Assembly: GCF_001038505.1 (NCBI RefSeq) | Contig: NZ_LDPY01000008.1 | Coordinates: 1 to 47,003, forward strand | Origin: Puniceibacterium sp. IMCC21224 | Lineage (GTDB): Bacteria; Pseudomonadota; Alphaproteobacteria; Rhodobacterales; Rhodobacteraceae | DNA length: 47,003 nucleotides | Direction of reading: 5' to 3' | In this document: positions 34,515 through 43,288 of the stretch, piece by piece | Position numbering within the stretch: the first letter of the stretch is position 1 | How the letters are laid out: each line of letters begins with the position of its first letter | Notes under the pieces: model-generated | Database searches by the model: none | Told to the model about the DNA's origin: nothing | The model's input: the letters and a program-made list of their open reading frames with translations, nothing else | Position numbers and translations under genes: made by a program

Positions 34515-35093
34515 TCAGGCGTCCGGAGCCGAGACCTCTGCAGAGACAGTGGCCGGGGAGATCGGAGACGAAGAGAGAGGCTGGCCCGAAGCGCCCGGTT
34601 TTTCGCCTTTTTCGGTGATCTTTCCCCATTTTACCGTCATGATGCCGGTCCGGATTATCCGCCCTGGATTGCCTGCGACGATGGAGCGGGGGGGGACGTC
34701 CTTGGTGACGATGGCACCGGCTGCAATGACGGAATGATCGCCGATGGTGATGCCCGGCATCACGATGCTGCGCGCACCAACCTGGCAATAACGTCCGATC
34801 GTCGTGTGGGTGTGCTTTCCGGCTATATGGTCATGGGTCAGGATCACAGCATCAAAGGACACGGCAGAGCCTTCGCCTATATGGATGCCCTGAGGATAGG
34901 TGCGGTCCAGTACGGCCTTGAGCGAGACGAGCGAAAATGGATGGATGTCCATCTTCCAGACCTTCACCAGATACAGCCGCCGTAGCAGCAGAAGCAGGTC
35001 GCGCAGACGAGTCCGGCAAGTGGCGAGCAGTCCATAGCGTTTCGCAGCCTCGAGGAAGGTATCCGAATGCTTGCCCGTGTATTGAAATGCCAT
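34515..35093 (-). CDS. hexapeptide-repeat acyltransferase
   Basis: A left-handed beta-helix acyltransferase of 192 residues. Seen: an N-terminal helical part, then repeats IHIGEGSAVSFDAVILTHDH, TTIGRYCQVGARSIVMPGI, GDHSVIAAGAIVTKDVPPRS and IVAGNPGRII, with the acyl-acceptor-activating His in LTHDH. It probably acetylates a sugar of the second polysaccharide gene set. The C-terminal 30 residues after KITEKG are low-complexity Ser/Pro/Ala, unlike the family core. It precedes the exosortase region on the same strand and follows a GT2 gene by about 100 bases. Confidence 0.88.
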   Translation of the reverse strand: MAFQYTGKHSDTFLEAAKRYGLLATCRTRLRDLLLLLRRLYLVKVWKMDIHPFSLVSLKAVLDRTYPQGIHIGEGSAVSFDAVILTHDHIAGKHTHTTIGRYCQVGARSIVMPGITIGDHSVIAAGAIVTKDVPPRSIVAGNPGRIIRTGIMTVKWGKITEKGEKPGASGQPLSSSPISPATVSAEVSAPDA

Positions 35094-35191
35094 CTGCCGC
35101 GCGTCCCCCAGAATGCTTCTATTTAAATCATGCCCCGCATGGGGCGCACAAGCCTGGATGTTTCCAGGTCGTAATCTGTACCATGCTCATC

Positions 35192-36064
35192 TCAGATCTG
35201 TTGCCCCAGTGCCTGGCGCAGCATCCAGCCGCAGCGCCGCAACCGCAGACGGGCCAGCGTGGCCAGCGCGGCGCGTCGTTCGCCCGGCCGGACCAGCGCG
35301 GTGCTGCGCAGCACCCGGGGCGCATGGGCGAGTATCGACAGCGTCATCGCCAGCCCACGCAGGCCCCAGCGCAGCCGCGCGGCGATCCCTCGCCCCTCTA
35401 GCCCCCAGGATTCCTGTGTCAGACGGCGCCATTTGCGCTCGAGCGCGGGCCAGTCCGCACGGGTCGGATGGGCAACGCGCAACGCGTCTTCGTGGATCAG
35501 GGAAAATCCCGCAGCGGTGGCGCGGTGGCACCAGTCCAGATCTTCGGACAGGCCGGGGGTGAAGTCCCCCACGGCTGTAAAGACCCGCCGGGTGGTCAGC
35601 AGGTTGGCCGTCACCGAAAAGCCCCGCACCTGCACATAGCGGCGGTTGTCAAAGGCAAAGACCGTCTCGAAAGCCTCGGCGCCCGAGCGGGGGGCCGGGG
35701 TTTCGTCGAACAGGGTGATGGTCCCGCCGATGACATCGCCCGTGCCTTTGGCCGCCAGATGGTGCGCATTGGCCAGCCAGTCCGGGGCCGGCACGCAGTC
35801 GCAGTCGAGAAAGAACAGTTGTTCGGCCTGGGTCGCGGCAACACCGCGGTTGCGCGCCATTGCCGCGCCTTTGCGCGGCTCGGTCAGGAATGTGACCTGC
35901 GGATGGGCGGCGCGCAGCGCATCCAGCGGTTGGCGCGACCCGTTGTCGACCACCACGACCCCGGTCGCGGGACTGGCGGTCTCGACCTGCGGCATCAGCG
36001 CCGCCAAACAACGTGCCAATCGGTCGGTGTCGTCGTAATGGGGGATGATAACTATTGCCTGCAC
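35192..36064 (-). CDS. glycosyltransferase family 2
   Basis: A GT-A glycosyltransferase of 290 residues. Seen: AIVIIPHYDDTDRLARCLAAL and GVVVVDNGSRQPLDAL at the N-terminus, RKGAAMARNRGVAATQAEQLFFLDCDCVPAPDWL with the metal-binding DxD (DCD), then EDLDWCHRATAAGFSL. It likely adds a sugar to the repeat unit. The frame opens with GTG at 36064; there is no better ATG. It is divergent from the GT4 at 36186. Confidence 0.9.
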   Translation of the reverse strand: MQAIVIIPHYDDTDRLARCLAALMPQVETASPATGVVVVDNGSRQPLDALRAAHPQVTFLTEPRKGAAMARNRGVAATQAEQLFFLDCDCVPAPDWLANAHHLAAKGTGDVIGGTITLFDETPAPRSGAEAFETVFAFDNRRYVQVRGFSVTANLLTTRRVFTAVGDFTPGLSEDLDWCHRATAAGFSLIHEDALRVAHPTRADWPALERKWRRLTQESWGLEGRGIAARLRWGLRGLAMTLSILAHAPRVLRSTALVRPGERRAALATLARLRLRRCGWMLRQALGQQI

Positions 36065-36185
36065 GTCTTTTGATCTTCTGTAACCGGAGATGATGCGTAA
36101 CGTAGACGCGCTTCGCGTACATTTGCAAAACAGGGTGGCGGAAAAAAGGCCGTGATGCTAGCGTTTAAGAAGTTTTAGCGTATCT

Positions 36186-37388
36186 GTGACCCCAACGGGA
36201 ATTAGTGCTTTGGAAAGCGTTTCAGAAACTGTTCAAGCCCGCGACAATCGGCCGATCCGGACCCTTCTGCCGATGGCTTGCGATGGTGTCGGGCCCAGTT
36301 TTACCTGCCTGCAGTTGATGTCCGGGGCGCATATTGCCGGATACGAGGTCGATGTCTTTGCCAATAGGCGTCGGGCCGAGAAGCCGCCCGTTGGCATGCG
36401 CCTTGCGCTGGGGGGCAACCTCTCGGCGCTGCCTTACAGATGGGTCGCGCCCTATGCCTCGCGCCATATAGAACGGCAGTTTCTCGATCAGGTTGTGCCG
36501 GGCGACATTGCCTATCTCTGGCCCAGCGTGTCGCTGGAAACCCACCGGATCCTGCACGACCGCGGTATTCCGATCGTGCTCGAGGGGATCAACACGCGCA
36601 TGGCCTCGGCGCGACGGATCCTGGACGAGGCTTATGGCGCCTTCGGCATCGCTCCCGTCCATGGCATTACCGATGCCCGCATCGCCGAGGAAGAAGAAAA
36701 GTATCGCTATGCCGATGCGATCTTTGCCCCCAATGCGCATGTCGAACAGGCCCTTGCGGGATCGCCGCTGGAAAATCGGTTCCTGTCGACAAGCTATGGT
36801 GTGGATGCGCGCAAGGCGTCGCAGATGCGCAACTATACCAGCACGAATGCGCTGACCTTTATGTTCTGCGGCTATGCCTGCGTGCGCAAGGGCGCGCACC
36901 ACCTTCTCGAGGCGTGGAAGGACATGCCGGACCGTCACAAACTGCAGCTCGTGGGTCGAATTGAACCGGCCATCGCCGAACGCTACCGCGATCTTTTGGC
37001 CAGCGACCGGGTCGAGACGGTGGGCTTTGTCGACGATGTGCATGCCTATTTCGCCCGCGCCGACGTCTTTGTCATGCCCTCTCTGGAAGAGGGCGGGCCG
37101 CAGGTCACCTACGAGGCGGCACTGCACGGCCTGCCGATCATCGCTTCGCCTATGGGGGCAAGCCGGATAGGCGACACGAAAGGATCGATGCGGATCGTTG
37201 ATCCGGCCCAAACCGGGCGGCTACGCGATGCGATGGCAGAGCTGGCCGAACGCACAGATCTGCGCGCCGATTTGGGGCGCGCCGCGCGTCGGCTGGCTTT
37301 CGGCTATGACTGGATGGATGTGGGGGCGCGCCGCGCCGCAATGCTCGAGACACAGTTCGCCCACCTGCCCGAGGTCAGTTTCGCCTGA
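36186..37388 (+). CDS. glycosyltransferase family 4
   Basis: A GT-B glycosyltransferase of about 400 residues. Seen: LPMACDGVGPSFTCLQLMSG near the N-terminus, FMFCGYACVRKGAHHLLEAW at the donor domain, and the E-x7-E motif LEEGGPQVTYEAALHGLPIIASPMGA. Probably part of the second repeat-unit pathway. The start is uncertain: the frame opens with GTG at 36186, and a TTG about ten codons later is an alternative; neither has a strong ribosome site. The divergent GT2 gene leaves only 120 bases for both promoters (36065-36185). Confidence 0.88.
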   Translation: MTPTGISALESVSETVQARDNRPIRTLLPMACDGVGPSFTCLQLMSGAHIAGYEVDVFANRRRAEKPPVGMRLALGGNLSALPYRWVAPYASRHIERQFLDQVVPGDIAYLWPSVSLETHRILHDRGIPIVLEGINTRMASARRILDEAYGAFGIAPVHGITDARIAEEEEKYRYADAIFAPNAHVEQALAGSPLENRFLSTSYGVDARKASQMRNYTSTNALTFMFCGYACVRKGAHHLLEAWKDMPDRHKLQLVGRIEPAIAERYRDLLASDRVETVGFVDDVHAYFARADVFVMPSLEEGGPQVTYEAALHGLPIIASPMGASRIGDTKGSMRIVDPAQTGRLRDAMAELAERTDLRADLGRAARRLAFGYDWMDVGARRAAMLETQFAHLPEVSFA

Positions 37389-37429
37389 AATGTCAGTCCA
37401 AAGCCATCACGCGGCAGAGTGTCTAGCTT

Positions 37430-38395
37430 TCAGATGTTGTTAAAACGCAATCCCGATGGCAGCTTTCGAAAGTCGAAAAGAGCCGCAACTATGTCATAGC
37501 GGCTTCTCAGGAGTTGCAGGCAAGCGTTGATCGCCAGCGTCGCCACGAGCAAAATTGCGTAGAACGATACGCCATCCAGTGCGGTCGTTTCCCTCATGAT
37601 CCCGGCCACCAAAAGAAGCAGCGGGAAGTGCCCGACATAGAAAACGATCGAGTTTCGCCCGATCCATTCGATGCCCTGTCCGCTCTGCGTGGATCTGTAT
37701 AGTGGTGCGGCCCACAGCACGAATAGGATCAGCCCGACAGGGGCCCAGATAAACAGCGGATTGTATTTGATTGGTCCGTAAAGAACACTCATCAGCCCTC
37801 CGGTTAGCGCCGCGCCAAGACCAAGAAGGGCCAAGTACGCGTGATTCTGCAAAGACACCTTGTTGCGCACAATATAATGCCCAAGCAGAAAAAAGATCAG
37901 AAGCGCCGCAAAGCGGTCCATTCGCAGCAACGAGGGCAGAAACCCCGAAGCAATCAGGCAGATGAACATTACAGGGATAAGGGGGACGCGACAGCGTTCG
38001 AGAAGGAGGGCGATAAGATAGTAGGCGCACAGAAACCACAGATACCACAGGAGAGACGGGGCGCTGATCGGTGTCTTGAGAATGTATTCGAGTGTTAATC
38101 GCCCTTCGGCGGCGTAAACGATCATACTCCAAATAAGAAATGGCCAAAAGATGAGATGGAATTTCCCAAGGACATAGTCACGGTTGTTCTTGGAAAGTGA
38201 TTTTTCCAGCATCATGCCGGACAGGAACATCAGCAGGGGCATCCGGAACGGATCGAGAAATTCATTGAAGACGTTGATTGCCGCCGGAATGTACAGCCCT
38301 TGGCCTTTTACGACCCCTTCGGCGTGGACCAGAATGACGAGTAAAATACAGACGCCCCGCACCAGATCCATCCACCTGAGTCTTTGACCGGCCAT
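37430..38395 (-). CDS. membrane acyltransferase (acyltransferase 3 family)
   Basis: An integral membrane acyltransferase of 321 residues of the type that decorates polysaccharides or lipids with acetyl or similar groups. Seen: the family opening RLRWMDLVRGVCILLVILVHA with a conserved Arg and His in the first segment, FLDPFRMPLLMFLSGMML, about ten membrane segments, and NSIVFYVGHFPLLLLV near the end. A good ribosome site (AGGGG) precedes the ATG. It converges on the GT4 gene with about 40 bases between stops and is divergent from the second flippase. Substrate unknown; a second layer of acyl decoration beside the two hexapeptide enzymes. Confidence 0.9.
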   Translation of the reverse strand: MAGQRLRWMDLVRGVCILLVILVHAEGVVKGQGLYIPAAINVFNEFLDPFRMPLLMFLSGMMLEKSLSKNNRDYVLGKFHLIFWPFLIWSMIVYAAEGRLTLEYILKTPISAPSLLWYLWFLCAYYLIALLLERCRVPLIPVMFICLIASGFLPSLLRMDRFAALLIFFLLGHYIVRNKVSLQNHAYLALLGLGAALTGGLMSVLYGPIKYNPLFIWAPVGLILFVLWAAPLYRSTQSGQGIEWIGRNSIVFYVGHFPLLLLVAGIMRETTALDGVSFYAILLVATLAINACLQLLRSRYDIVAALFDFRKLPSGLRFNNI

Positions 38396-38720
38396 GTCTA
38401 CCCCTCTTTCAAATCATGAACGCGTATGGCAAAAATTGCCGACATACACGGCACGCTTTTACACAGACTCTCGCTATTGCCAAGTTATGTGTCCGGCTGT
38501 CATCTCCGGGCAGATCATATGACGGTCTGAGGTCGTTCCGGGCTGGCTTTGTCCAGGTATTCATCGCATACAATGCTTTTCCGGCGCATGTTCAATTGCA
38601 CAAGCCGCTGATCCAGAGAACTCAGGGCGCGGGGCTCCTCTTGACCTCAACGCGGTGACGGTCAAGAAGCGGTGGGTCGTCTTGTCACCCCTGCCGTTTT
38701 TCCTGAAAGGTGCGTGGATC
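38396..38720. promoter_or_regulatory. divergent region upstream of the second flippase
   Basis: About 325 bases between the membrane acyltransferase and the second Wzx. It must carry promoters for both directions. No clear boxes, operators or small genes were recognised. The first 66 bases of the open frame that begins at 38655 belong here if the flippase starts at 38721. Confidence 0.4.
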
Positions 38721-40124
38721 ATGCTTCGGACTGCGCTGGTGATCCTGTCCGGCAATGCTCTCACCTCGCTGCTGACGCTGGTGCGCAACCTGGCTGTTGC
38801 GCGGATGATCCCGGTCGTCGACTATGGTATCGCGGCGACCTTTGCCATCGCCATGATGATGGTCGAGATGATGTCAGCCCTGGGACTACAACAGCAGATC
38901 GTACAGGCTCGAAACGGCGAGGATGTGCGATTTCAGGCCGGGCTGCAAGGTTTCCAGATGCTGCGCGGAGCGATCTCCGCGCTGGCGCTGTTTGCGCTGG
39001 CCGGGCCGATCGCCGCTTTCATGAAGGTGCCTGAGGCGACCTGGGGCTTTCAGGTGATGGCCGTGGTGCCCATCCTGAACGCGCTGATCCACTTTGACAT
39101 GTACCGGCTGAACAGGTCGATGATCTTTGGCCCGGGTATCCTCGCAACTACGGTGCCTGCATTGCTGTCTCTGATCTCGCTCTGGCCGCTTGCGCATTTC
39201 TATGGCGACTGGCGCGTGATGCTCTGGGCACTGATCCTGCAAGCCGCGCTGACCGCGGTGATGTCGCATGTCCTGGCGCGGCGGCCCTACCGGCTGGTGC
39301 TGGACCGGGCCATTATGGCGCAGGGCCTGCGGTTCGGCTGGCCGATCCTGCTGAACGGTATGTTACTGTTTCTGGTATTCCAGGGTGACCGGCTGATTGT
39401 CGGGCGCGAACTGGGGATGGCGGTGCTGGCGATCTTTTCGATGGGGCTGACGCTGACGCTGACGCCGGTGCTGGTGTTGGGGCGGACCATTCAGAACTTC
39501 TTTCTGCCGCAGCTGTCGGCAGAGCTGGGCGGGGCCGCGCCGACGCCGGGGCGCGATCCGGTCTTTGTCGGAACCGTAATTATGCAGTTGTGCGCGCTGG
39601 CGGGGATGATCTTACTTGTGCTCACTGACCTCGGCGCCGACAGTTTTGTCCGGACCGTGCTGGGGGACAAATACGCAGACCTTGCAACGATCATCCTGCA
39701 TCTGGCCGTGATCCAGGTGGTGCGCATTCTGGTGTCAGGCTATTCCACGTTGTCGATAGCCGCCGGGGTCTCGATCGACTCGATGTATCCTAACCTGTTC
39801 CGAGTGGCGGTGCTGCCGTTCTCGTGGGCCGTCATCTCAGGCGGCGGCGGCCTTCTGGCGCTGATCTATCTCGCGGTTGCGGCGGAATGCGCAGGCTTTC
39901 TGCTCGCCATCGCGTTGACGCGGAAATACGTCCGCATTCCCCTGCGCCGGGTGGCAGTTTCAGGCGGTTTGCTGGTGGTGGCGGTTGCCTTTACCCTTGC
40001 CAACCACCTATGGGGCAAAGTGGACGAGGGTCTGGTGCTGGGCGTGCAAGTCCTGCTGATCGCGGCGCTGATTGCCGCTCAGACCGAGTTCCGGCGCTAT
40101 TTCTTCAGCCGCGCAGAGGGCTAG
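38721..40124 (+). CDS. second Wzx-type polysaccharide flippase
   Basis: A multi-pass membrane protein of about 467 residues of the polysaccharide transporter group. Seen: about 12 to 14 hydrophobic segments, the opening LRTALVILSGNALTSLLTLVRNLAVARMIPVVDYGIAATF, GLQQQIVQARNGEDVRFQAGLQ, and LRFGWPILLNGMLLFLVFQGDRLIVGRELGMAVLAIF in the middle. This pattern is of the WzxC-like type and differs from the flippase at 19689. The ATG at 38721 follows AAAGG; a GTG at 38655 would add 22 residues. A second flippase means a second lipid-linked substrate, or redundancy. Confidence 0.9.
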   Translation: MLRTALVILSGNALTSLLTLVRNLAVARMIPVVDYGIAATFAIAMMMVEMMSALGLQQQIVQARNGEDVRFQAGLQGFQMLRGAISALALFALAGPIAAFMKVPEATWGFQVMAVVPILNALIHFDMYRLNRSMIFGPGILATTVPALLSLISLWPLAHFYGDWRVMLWALILQAALTAVMSHVLARRPYRLVLDRAIMAQGLRFGWPILLNGMLLFLVFQGDRLIVGRELGMAVLAIFSMGLTLTLTPVLVLGRTIQNFFLPQLSAELGGAAPTPGRDPVFVGTVIMQLCALAGMILLVLTDLGADSFVRTVLGDKYADLATIILHLAVIQVVRILVSGYSTLSIAAGVSIDSMYPNLFRVAVLPFSWAVISGGGGLLALIYLAVAAECAGFLLAIALTRKYVRIPLRRVAVSGGLLVVAVAFTLANHLWGKVDEGLVLGVQVLLIAALIAAQTEFRRYFFSRAEG

Positions 40125-40365
40125 GGGCAGCCAGCCCGTTCCCAGGTCCACCGTGTCTAAAGACCGAAGGCGGGGTCGCTCGGATCGGGCATCATACCAA
40201 GACCCTACGGCATTGCGGATCCCGTACCGAAACCCGTACGCCAGGGTCGGTGTGTCGTCCGGTCCGCGCCGCTTAATCGTGACTCCAAAGTCCTTGGTAT
40301 CCGGCCTATCCTCGGATAACCGAGGGATGGGGTGCTTGCCCCACACACTCAGGAAGGGGGCCGCC
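40125..40365. promoter_or_regulatory. upstream region of the secreted beta-helix gene
   Basis: About 240 bases with no gene. Two small stems lie just before the gene: CCTCGG-ATAA-CCGAGG (40310-40325) and TGGGG...CCCCA (40329-40344). They could form a terminator for the flippase transcript or a leader structure for the next gene. An open frame running through here from 40072 is a spurious extension. Confidence 0.45.
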
Positions 40366-41628
40366 ATGGCTGGAACCGGAATGCGCAGTCGTCTCATCAC
40401 TCTGGCGCTGTTGCTGTGGACACAGGGCCTTCATGCCGAAACGCCGCGCAGCATTGCATCACCGGCTCAGCTGCAGCAGGCACTGCTAGACCCGGCGGGG
40501 GGGCGGCAGATCGTGCTGTCCGGCGGCGATTATGGGACCCTGGTGCTGAAGGATCTGACAGCGACGGCAGAGACGCCGCTGGTGCTACGCTCGGCTGACC
40601 CGGGCAAACCGGCACGGTTCTCGGGGCTTATCCTGCGCAACCTGCAGAATGTGGTGCTTGAGGGGCTTGTGCTCGACTACACGTTCCAAGCCGAAGATCC
40701 GCTCTGGCAGGCGCCCTTCCGGGTTGAACTGAGCCATGGTGTAACCTTACGCGAATTGCTGATCGACGGTGACCGCGCCTGGGGTCGTCGCCCTGAGGAC
40801 GAGGGATTTCCCACAGGTATCGGCCTGGCGATCCGCGGGTCGGAGGGGGTGACAGTCGAGAACAGCGAAATTCGCGGATTCCACCGGGGTCTTACGGTTA
40901 ACAAAAGCGCCCACGTGACCTTGCGCGGCAACGATCTGCACGACCTCCGCATGGACGGGATGAACTTTTCCCAGGTCCAAAATCTGCTGGTCGAAGGCAA
41001 CCAGATCCACGATTTCGCCCGCTCGCTGTCCTCGGGTGACCATGCCGACATGATCCAGTTTTGGACAACCCGGACCACAGAACCGTCGCGTGATATCGCC
41101 ATTCGCGGCAACCTGCTGAATTCCGGGCAGGGCTGGTTCACCCAGTCCATCTTTATGCGCAACGAAAAGGTTGACCTGGGCGAAGCGGGAAAGGAGCTTT
41201 ATTACCGCGATGTCCTGATCGAGGACAATGTCATCATCAATGCGCATCTGCACGGTATCTCAGTCGGAGAGACTGATGGCTTGACGATCCGCAACAACAC
41301 GGTGGTGCGCAATGCCGCCTCGGCGGGGGCCGAGAACAACCCCAAGCTCTGGACGCCGCGTATCACGGTGGCCCAAGCATCGCATGATGTCGAGATCTCG
41401 CACAATGTGACCAGCGCCATCGTCGGACCCGAGGGGCAGCCGGACTGGCGGGTCGAACAGAACATCTTGGTGCAGGACCGGGCACGGATGGAGCCGGGGT
41501 TCTATGGCACCGTGTTCCTCCCTGCGGCGCTGCGCGCCCCGGACCGCCCGGGGTCTTTCGCCGCCAGACCGGGCGGACCGCTGGACGGCAGCGGGATCGG
41601 GGCGCAGTGGCTGAACGGCGGGAAATGA
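40366..41628 (+). CDS. secreted right-handed beta-helix protein (polysaccharide lyase/epimerase-like)
   Basis: A protein of about 420 residues exported by a signal peptide (MRSRLITLALLLWTQGLHA) and then folded as a right-handed parallel beta-helix. Seen: repeating strands such as VVLEGLVLDYTF, VTLRELLIDGD, VTVENSEIRGFHRG, VTLRGNDLHDL, a conserved centre DLRMDGMNF and GDHADMIQFWT, and HLHGISVGETDGLTIRNNTV. Such proteins cleave or epimerise uronic-acid polymers or otherwise modify polysaccharides in the periplasm. The His/Asp-rich centre is a plausible active site, but the reaction cannot be named. The ATG at 40366 has a strong ribosome site (AGGAAGGGGG). The first ~400 residues of the protein at 44577 are clearly homologous. 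It lies between the second Wzx and Wzy. Confidence 0.85.
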   Translation: MAGTGMRSRLITLALLLWTQGLHAETPRSIASPAQLQQALLDPAGGRQIVLSGGDYGTLVLKDLTATAETPLVLRSADPGKPARFSGLILRNLQNVVLEGLVLDYTFQAEDPLWQAPFRVELSHGVTLRELLIDGDRAWGRRPEDEGFPTGIGLAIRGSEGVTVENSEIRGFHRGLTVNKSAHVTLRGNDLHDLRMDGMNFSQVQNLLVEGNQIHDFARSLSSGDHADMIQFWTTRTTEPSRDIAIRGNLLNSGQGWFTQSIFMRNEKVDLGEAGKELYYRDVLIEDNVIINAHLHGISVGETDGLTIRNNTVVRNAASAGAENNPKLWTPRITVAQASHDVEISHNVTSAIVGPEGQPDWRVEQNILVQDRARMEPGFYGTVFLPAALRAPDRPGSFAARPGGPLDGSGIGAQWLNGGK

Positions 41629-41767
41629 CGCGGGTCCTGTCCTGTCTGCACCGGTGCAGACATGCCACAATGCGAACCGGAAAGTGCCGTGTGCCAAGCG
41701 TCGGCAGGGAATTTGCGCTAAGGTTGCGTAGGACCGCACCCGATCCCGCCGACCTACCGCAAACAGG

Positions 41768-43264
41768 ATGCAACCGACCGTGACCGCGACGATGACCGAT
41801 CCGATACCGGGACGCGCCCCCGCTCAAGCCATCGCCAGCCGCCCCGCGTCGATCCTGCGGGATCTACCGGTCCCGGTGCTGCTTTATATCGCTGCCGTGA
41901 CGATTCCGATCGCCTTTTGGGTCGGCCCCCTCTTCATGACCACGCTGCGGCTGTTCCTGCTGATCATGACCATCCCGCTGACGGTCCAGATGCTGCGCGG
42001 CCGCTATGGGCGGGTCTTTGCGACAGACATCCTCTTCATCCTTTATCTGATCTGGAGCTCGCTTGCGATCGCGATCAGCAATCCCGAACAGGCCATCCAG
42101 CAGACCGGATCGGTCGGGATCGAGTTTCTGGGCGGCTACGCGGTCGGTCGGGCCTATATTCGGACCCGCGAAAGCTTTGTCGCGCTCTGCCGCTTGCTGA
42201 TCCTCATTGTCCTGTGCCTGATCCCCTTTGCCATCAGCGAGGCCCTGACCGGGCGTCCTCCGCTCATCGAAATTCTGCGCAGTTTGCCTGGGATTACCAG
42301 TGTCCAGATACTGCATATCGACATCAGGCTGGGGTTGGAGCGCGTGCAGGCGGTCTTTGCGCATCCGATCCATTTCGGTCTGTTCTGTTCCATTGCCTTT
42401 TCGCTGTGTTTCGTGGCACTCAAGGGCATCATCGGCGATACGCGCCGCTACATCATCAGTGCCGCCATTGCTCTTTCCGGATTTCTGGCCCTGTCCAGCG
42501 GCGCCATTTTGGCGATTGTTCTTCAGATTTCGCTGATTTTATGGGCCGCGATCTTTAATGGATCCAAATGGCGCTGGTGGTACCTGATCGGGCTCTTTGC
42601 ACTGGGCTATGTTGTCGTGGACGTGTTGTCGAACCGGTCCCCGATCAAGGTTTTCATGTCCTATGCAACCTTTTCGCCGCACAATGCCTATTGGCGTGGA
42701 CTGATCTTCGAATACGGCATGAAAGAAGTCTGGAGCAATCCGGTTTTCGGAATTGGATTGAACGATTGGGACCGTCCGGCGTTCATGCACACCGCCAGCG
42801 TCGACAACTTCTGGCTGGTGCTGGCCATGCGCTATGGCATTCCGGCCTTTCTGTTTCTGGCAACGGGTTATGCCCTGGTCATCGCAAGGGTCATATGGCG
42901 CGACTTTGGCGATGATGTGCTGATGAACCGGCTGCGCCGGGCCTGGGTGTTCACCTTTCTAGGGCTGACATTCACCCTGTGCACGGTGCACATCTGGACC
43001 AATATCTATTCCTTCATACTCTTCATGTTCGGCTCGGGGGTCTGGTTCATTTCGGCACGGCCGTCGGACCCCTCAGAGCCAGACATGGAGTCCGGGGCCG
43101 TCGATCCGCGCGAGCTGCGGTACCATCGCACCATATCCTCCGGGGGTGTGGCGGCTCCTGAACCTCTGGTCCTGAAATCTCTGGCACCCGAGCGTAACAA
43201 TCGTTACAGTCGGTTTCCGGTCCGCCCCCGCGCCGTGGCCCCAAAGACGGACTCCGGCCCCTGA
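41768..43264 (+). CDS. second Wzy/O-antigen ligase-like polymerase
   Basis: A multi-pass membrane protein of 498 residues. Seen: about ten to twelve hydrophobic segments, an arginine-containing RLGLERVQAVFAHPIHFGLF loop, and a C-terminal-half block PVFGIGLNDWDRPAFMHTASVDNFWLVLAMRYGIPAFLFLATGYALV, the Wzy/WaaL pattern. The last ~75 residues are polar and cytoplasmic-like. It probably polymerises the repeat unit flipped by the second Wzx. The GT2 gene follows 24 bases later. The exact start is uncertain: several downstream in-frame ATG/GTG codons exist before the first membrane segment. Confidence 0.88.
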   Translation: MQPTVTATMTDPIPGRAPAQAIASRPASILRDLPVPVLLYIAAVTIPIAFWVGPLFMTTLRLFLLIMTIPLTVQMLRGRYGRVFATDILFILYLIWSSLAIAISNPEQAIQQTGSVGIEFLGGYAVGRAYIRTRESFVALCRLLILIVLCLIPFAISEALTGRPPLIEILRSLPGITSVQILHIDIRLGLERVQAVFAHPIHFGLFCSIAFSLCFVALKGIIGDTRRYIISAAIALSGFLALSSGAILAIVLQISLILWAAIFNGSKWRWWYLIGLFALGYVVVDVLSNRSPIKVFMSYATFSPHNAYWRGLIFEYGMKEVWSNPVFGIGLNDWDRPAFMHTASVDNFWLVLAMRYGIPAFLFLATGYALVIARVIWRDFGDDVLMNRLRRAWVFTFLGLTFTLCTVHIWTNIYSFILFMFGSGVWFISARPSDPSEPDMESGAVDPRELRYHRTISSGGVAAPEPLVLKSLAPERNNRYSRFPVRPRAVAPKTDSGP

Positions 43265-43288
43265 CAGCTCCGCCAATCGGAAACCCCC

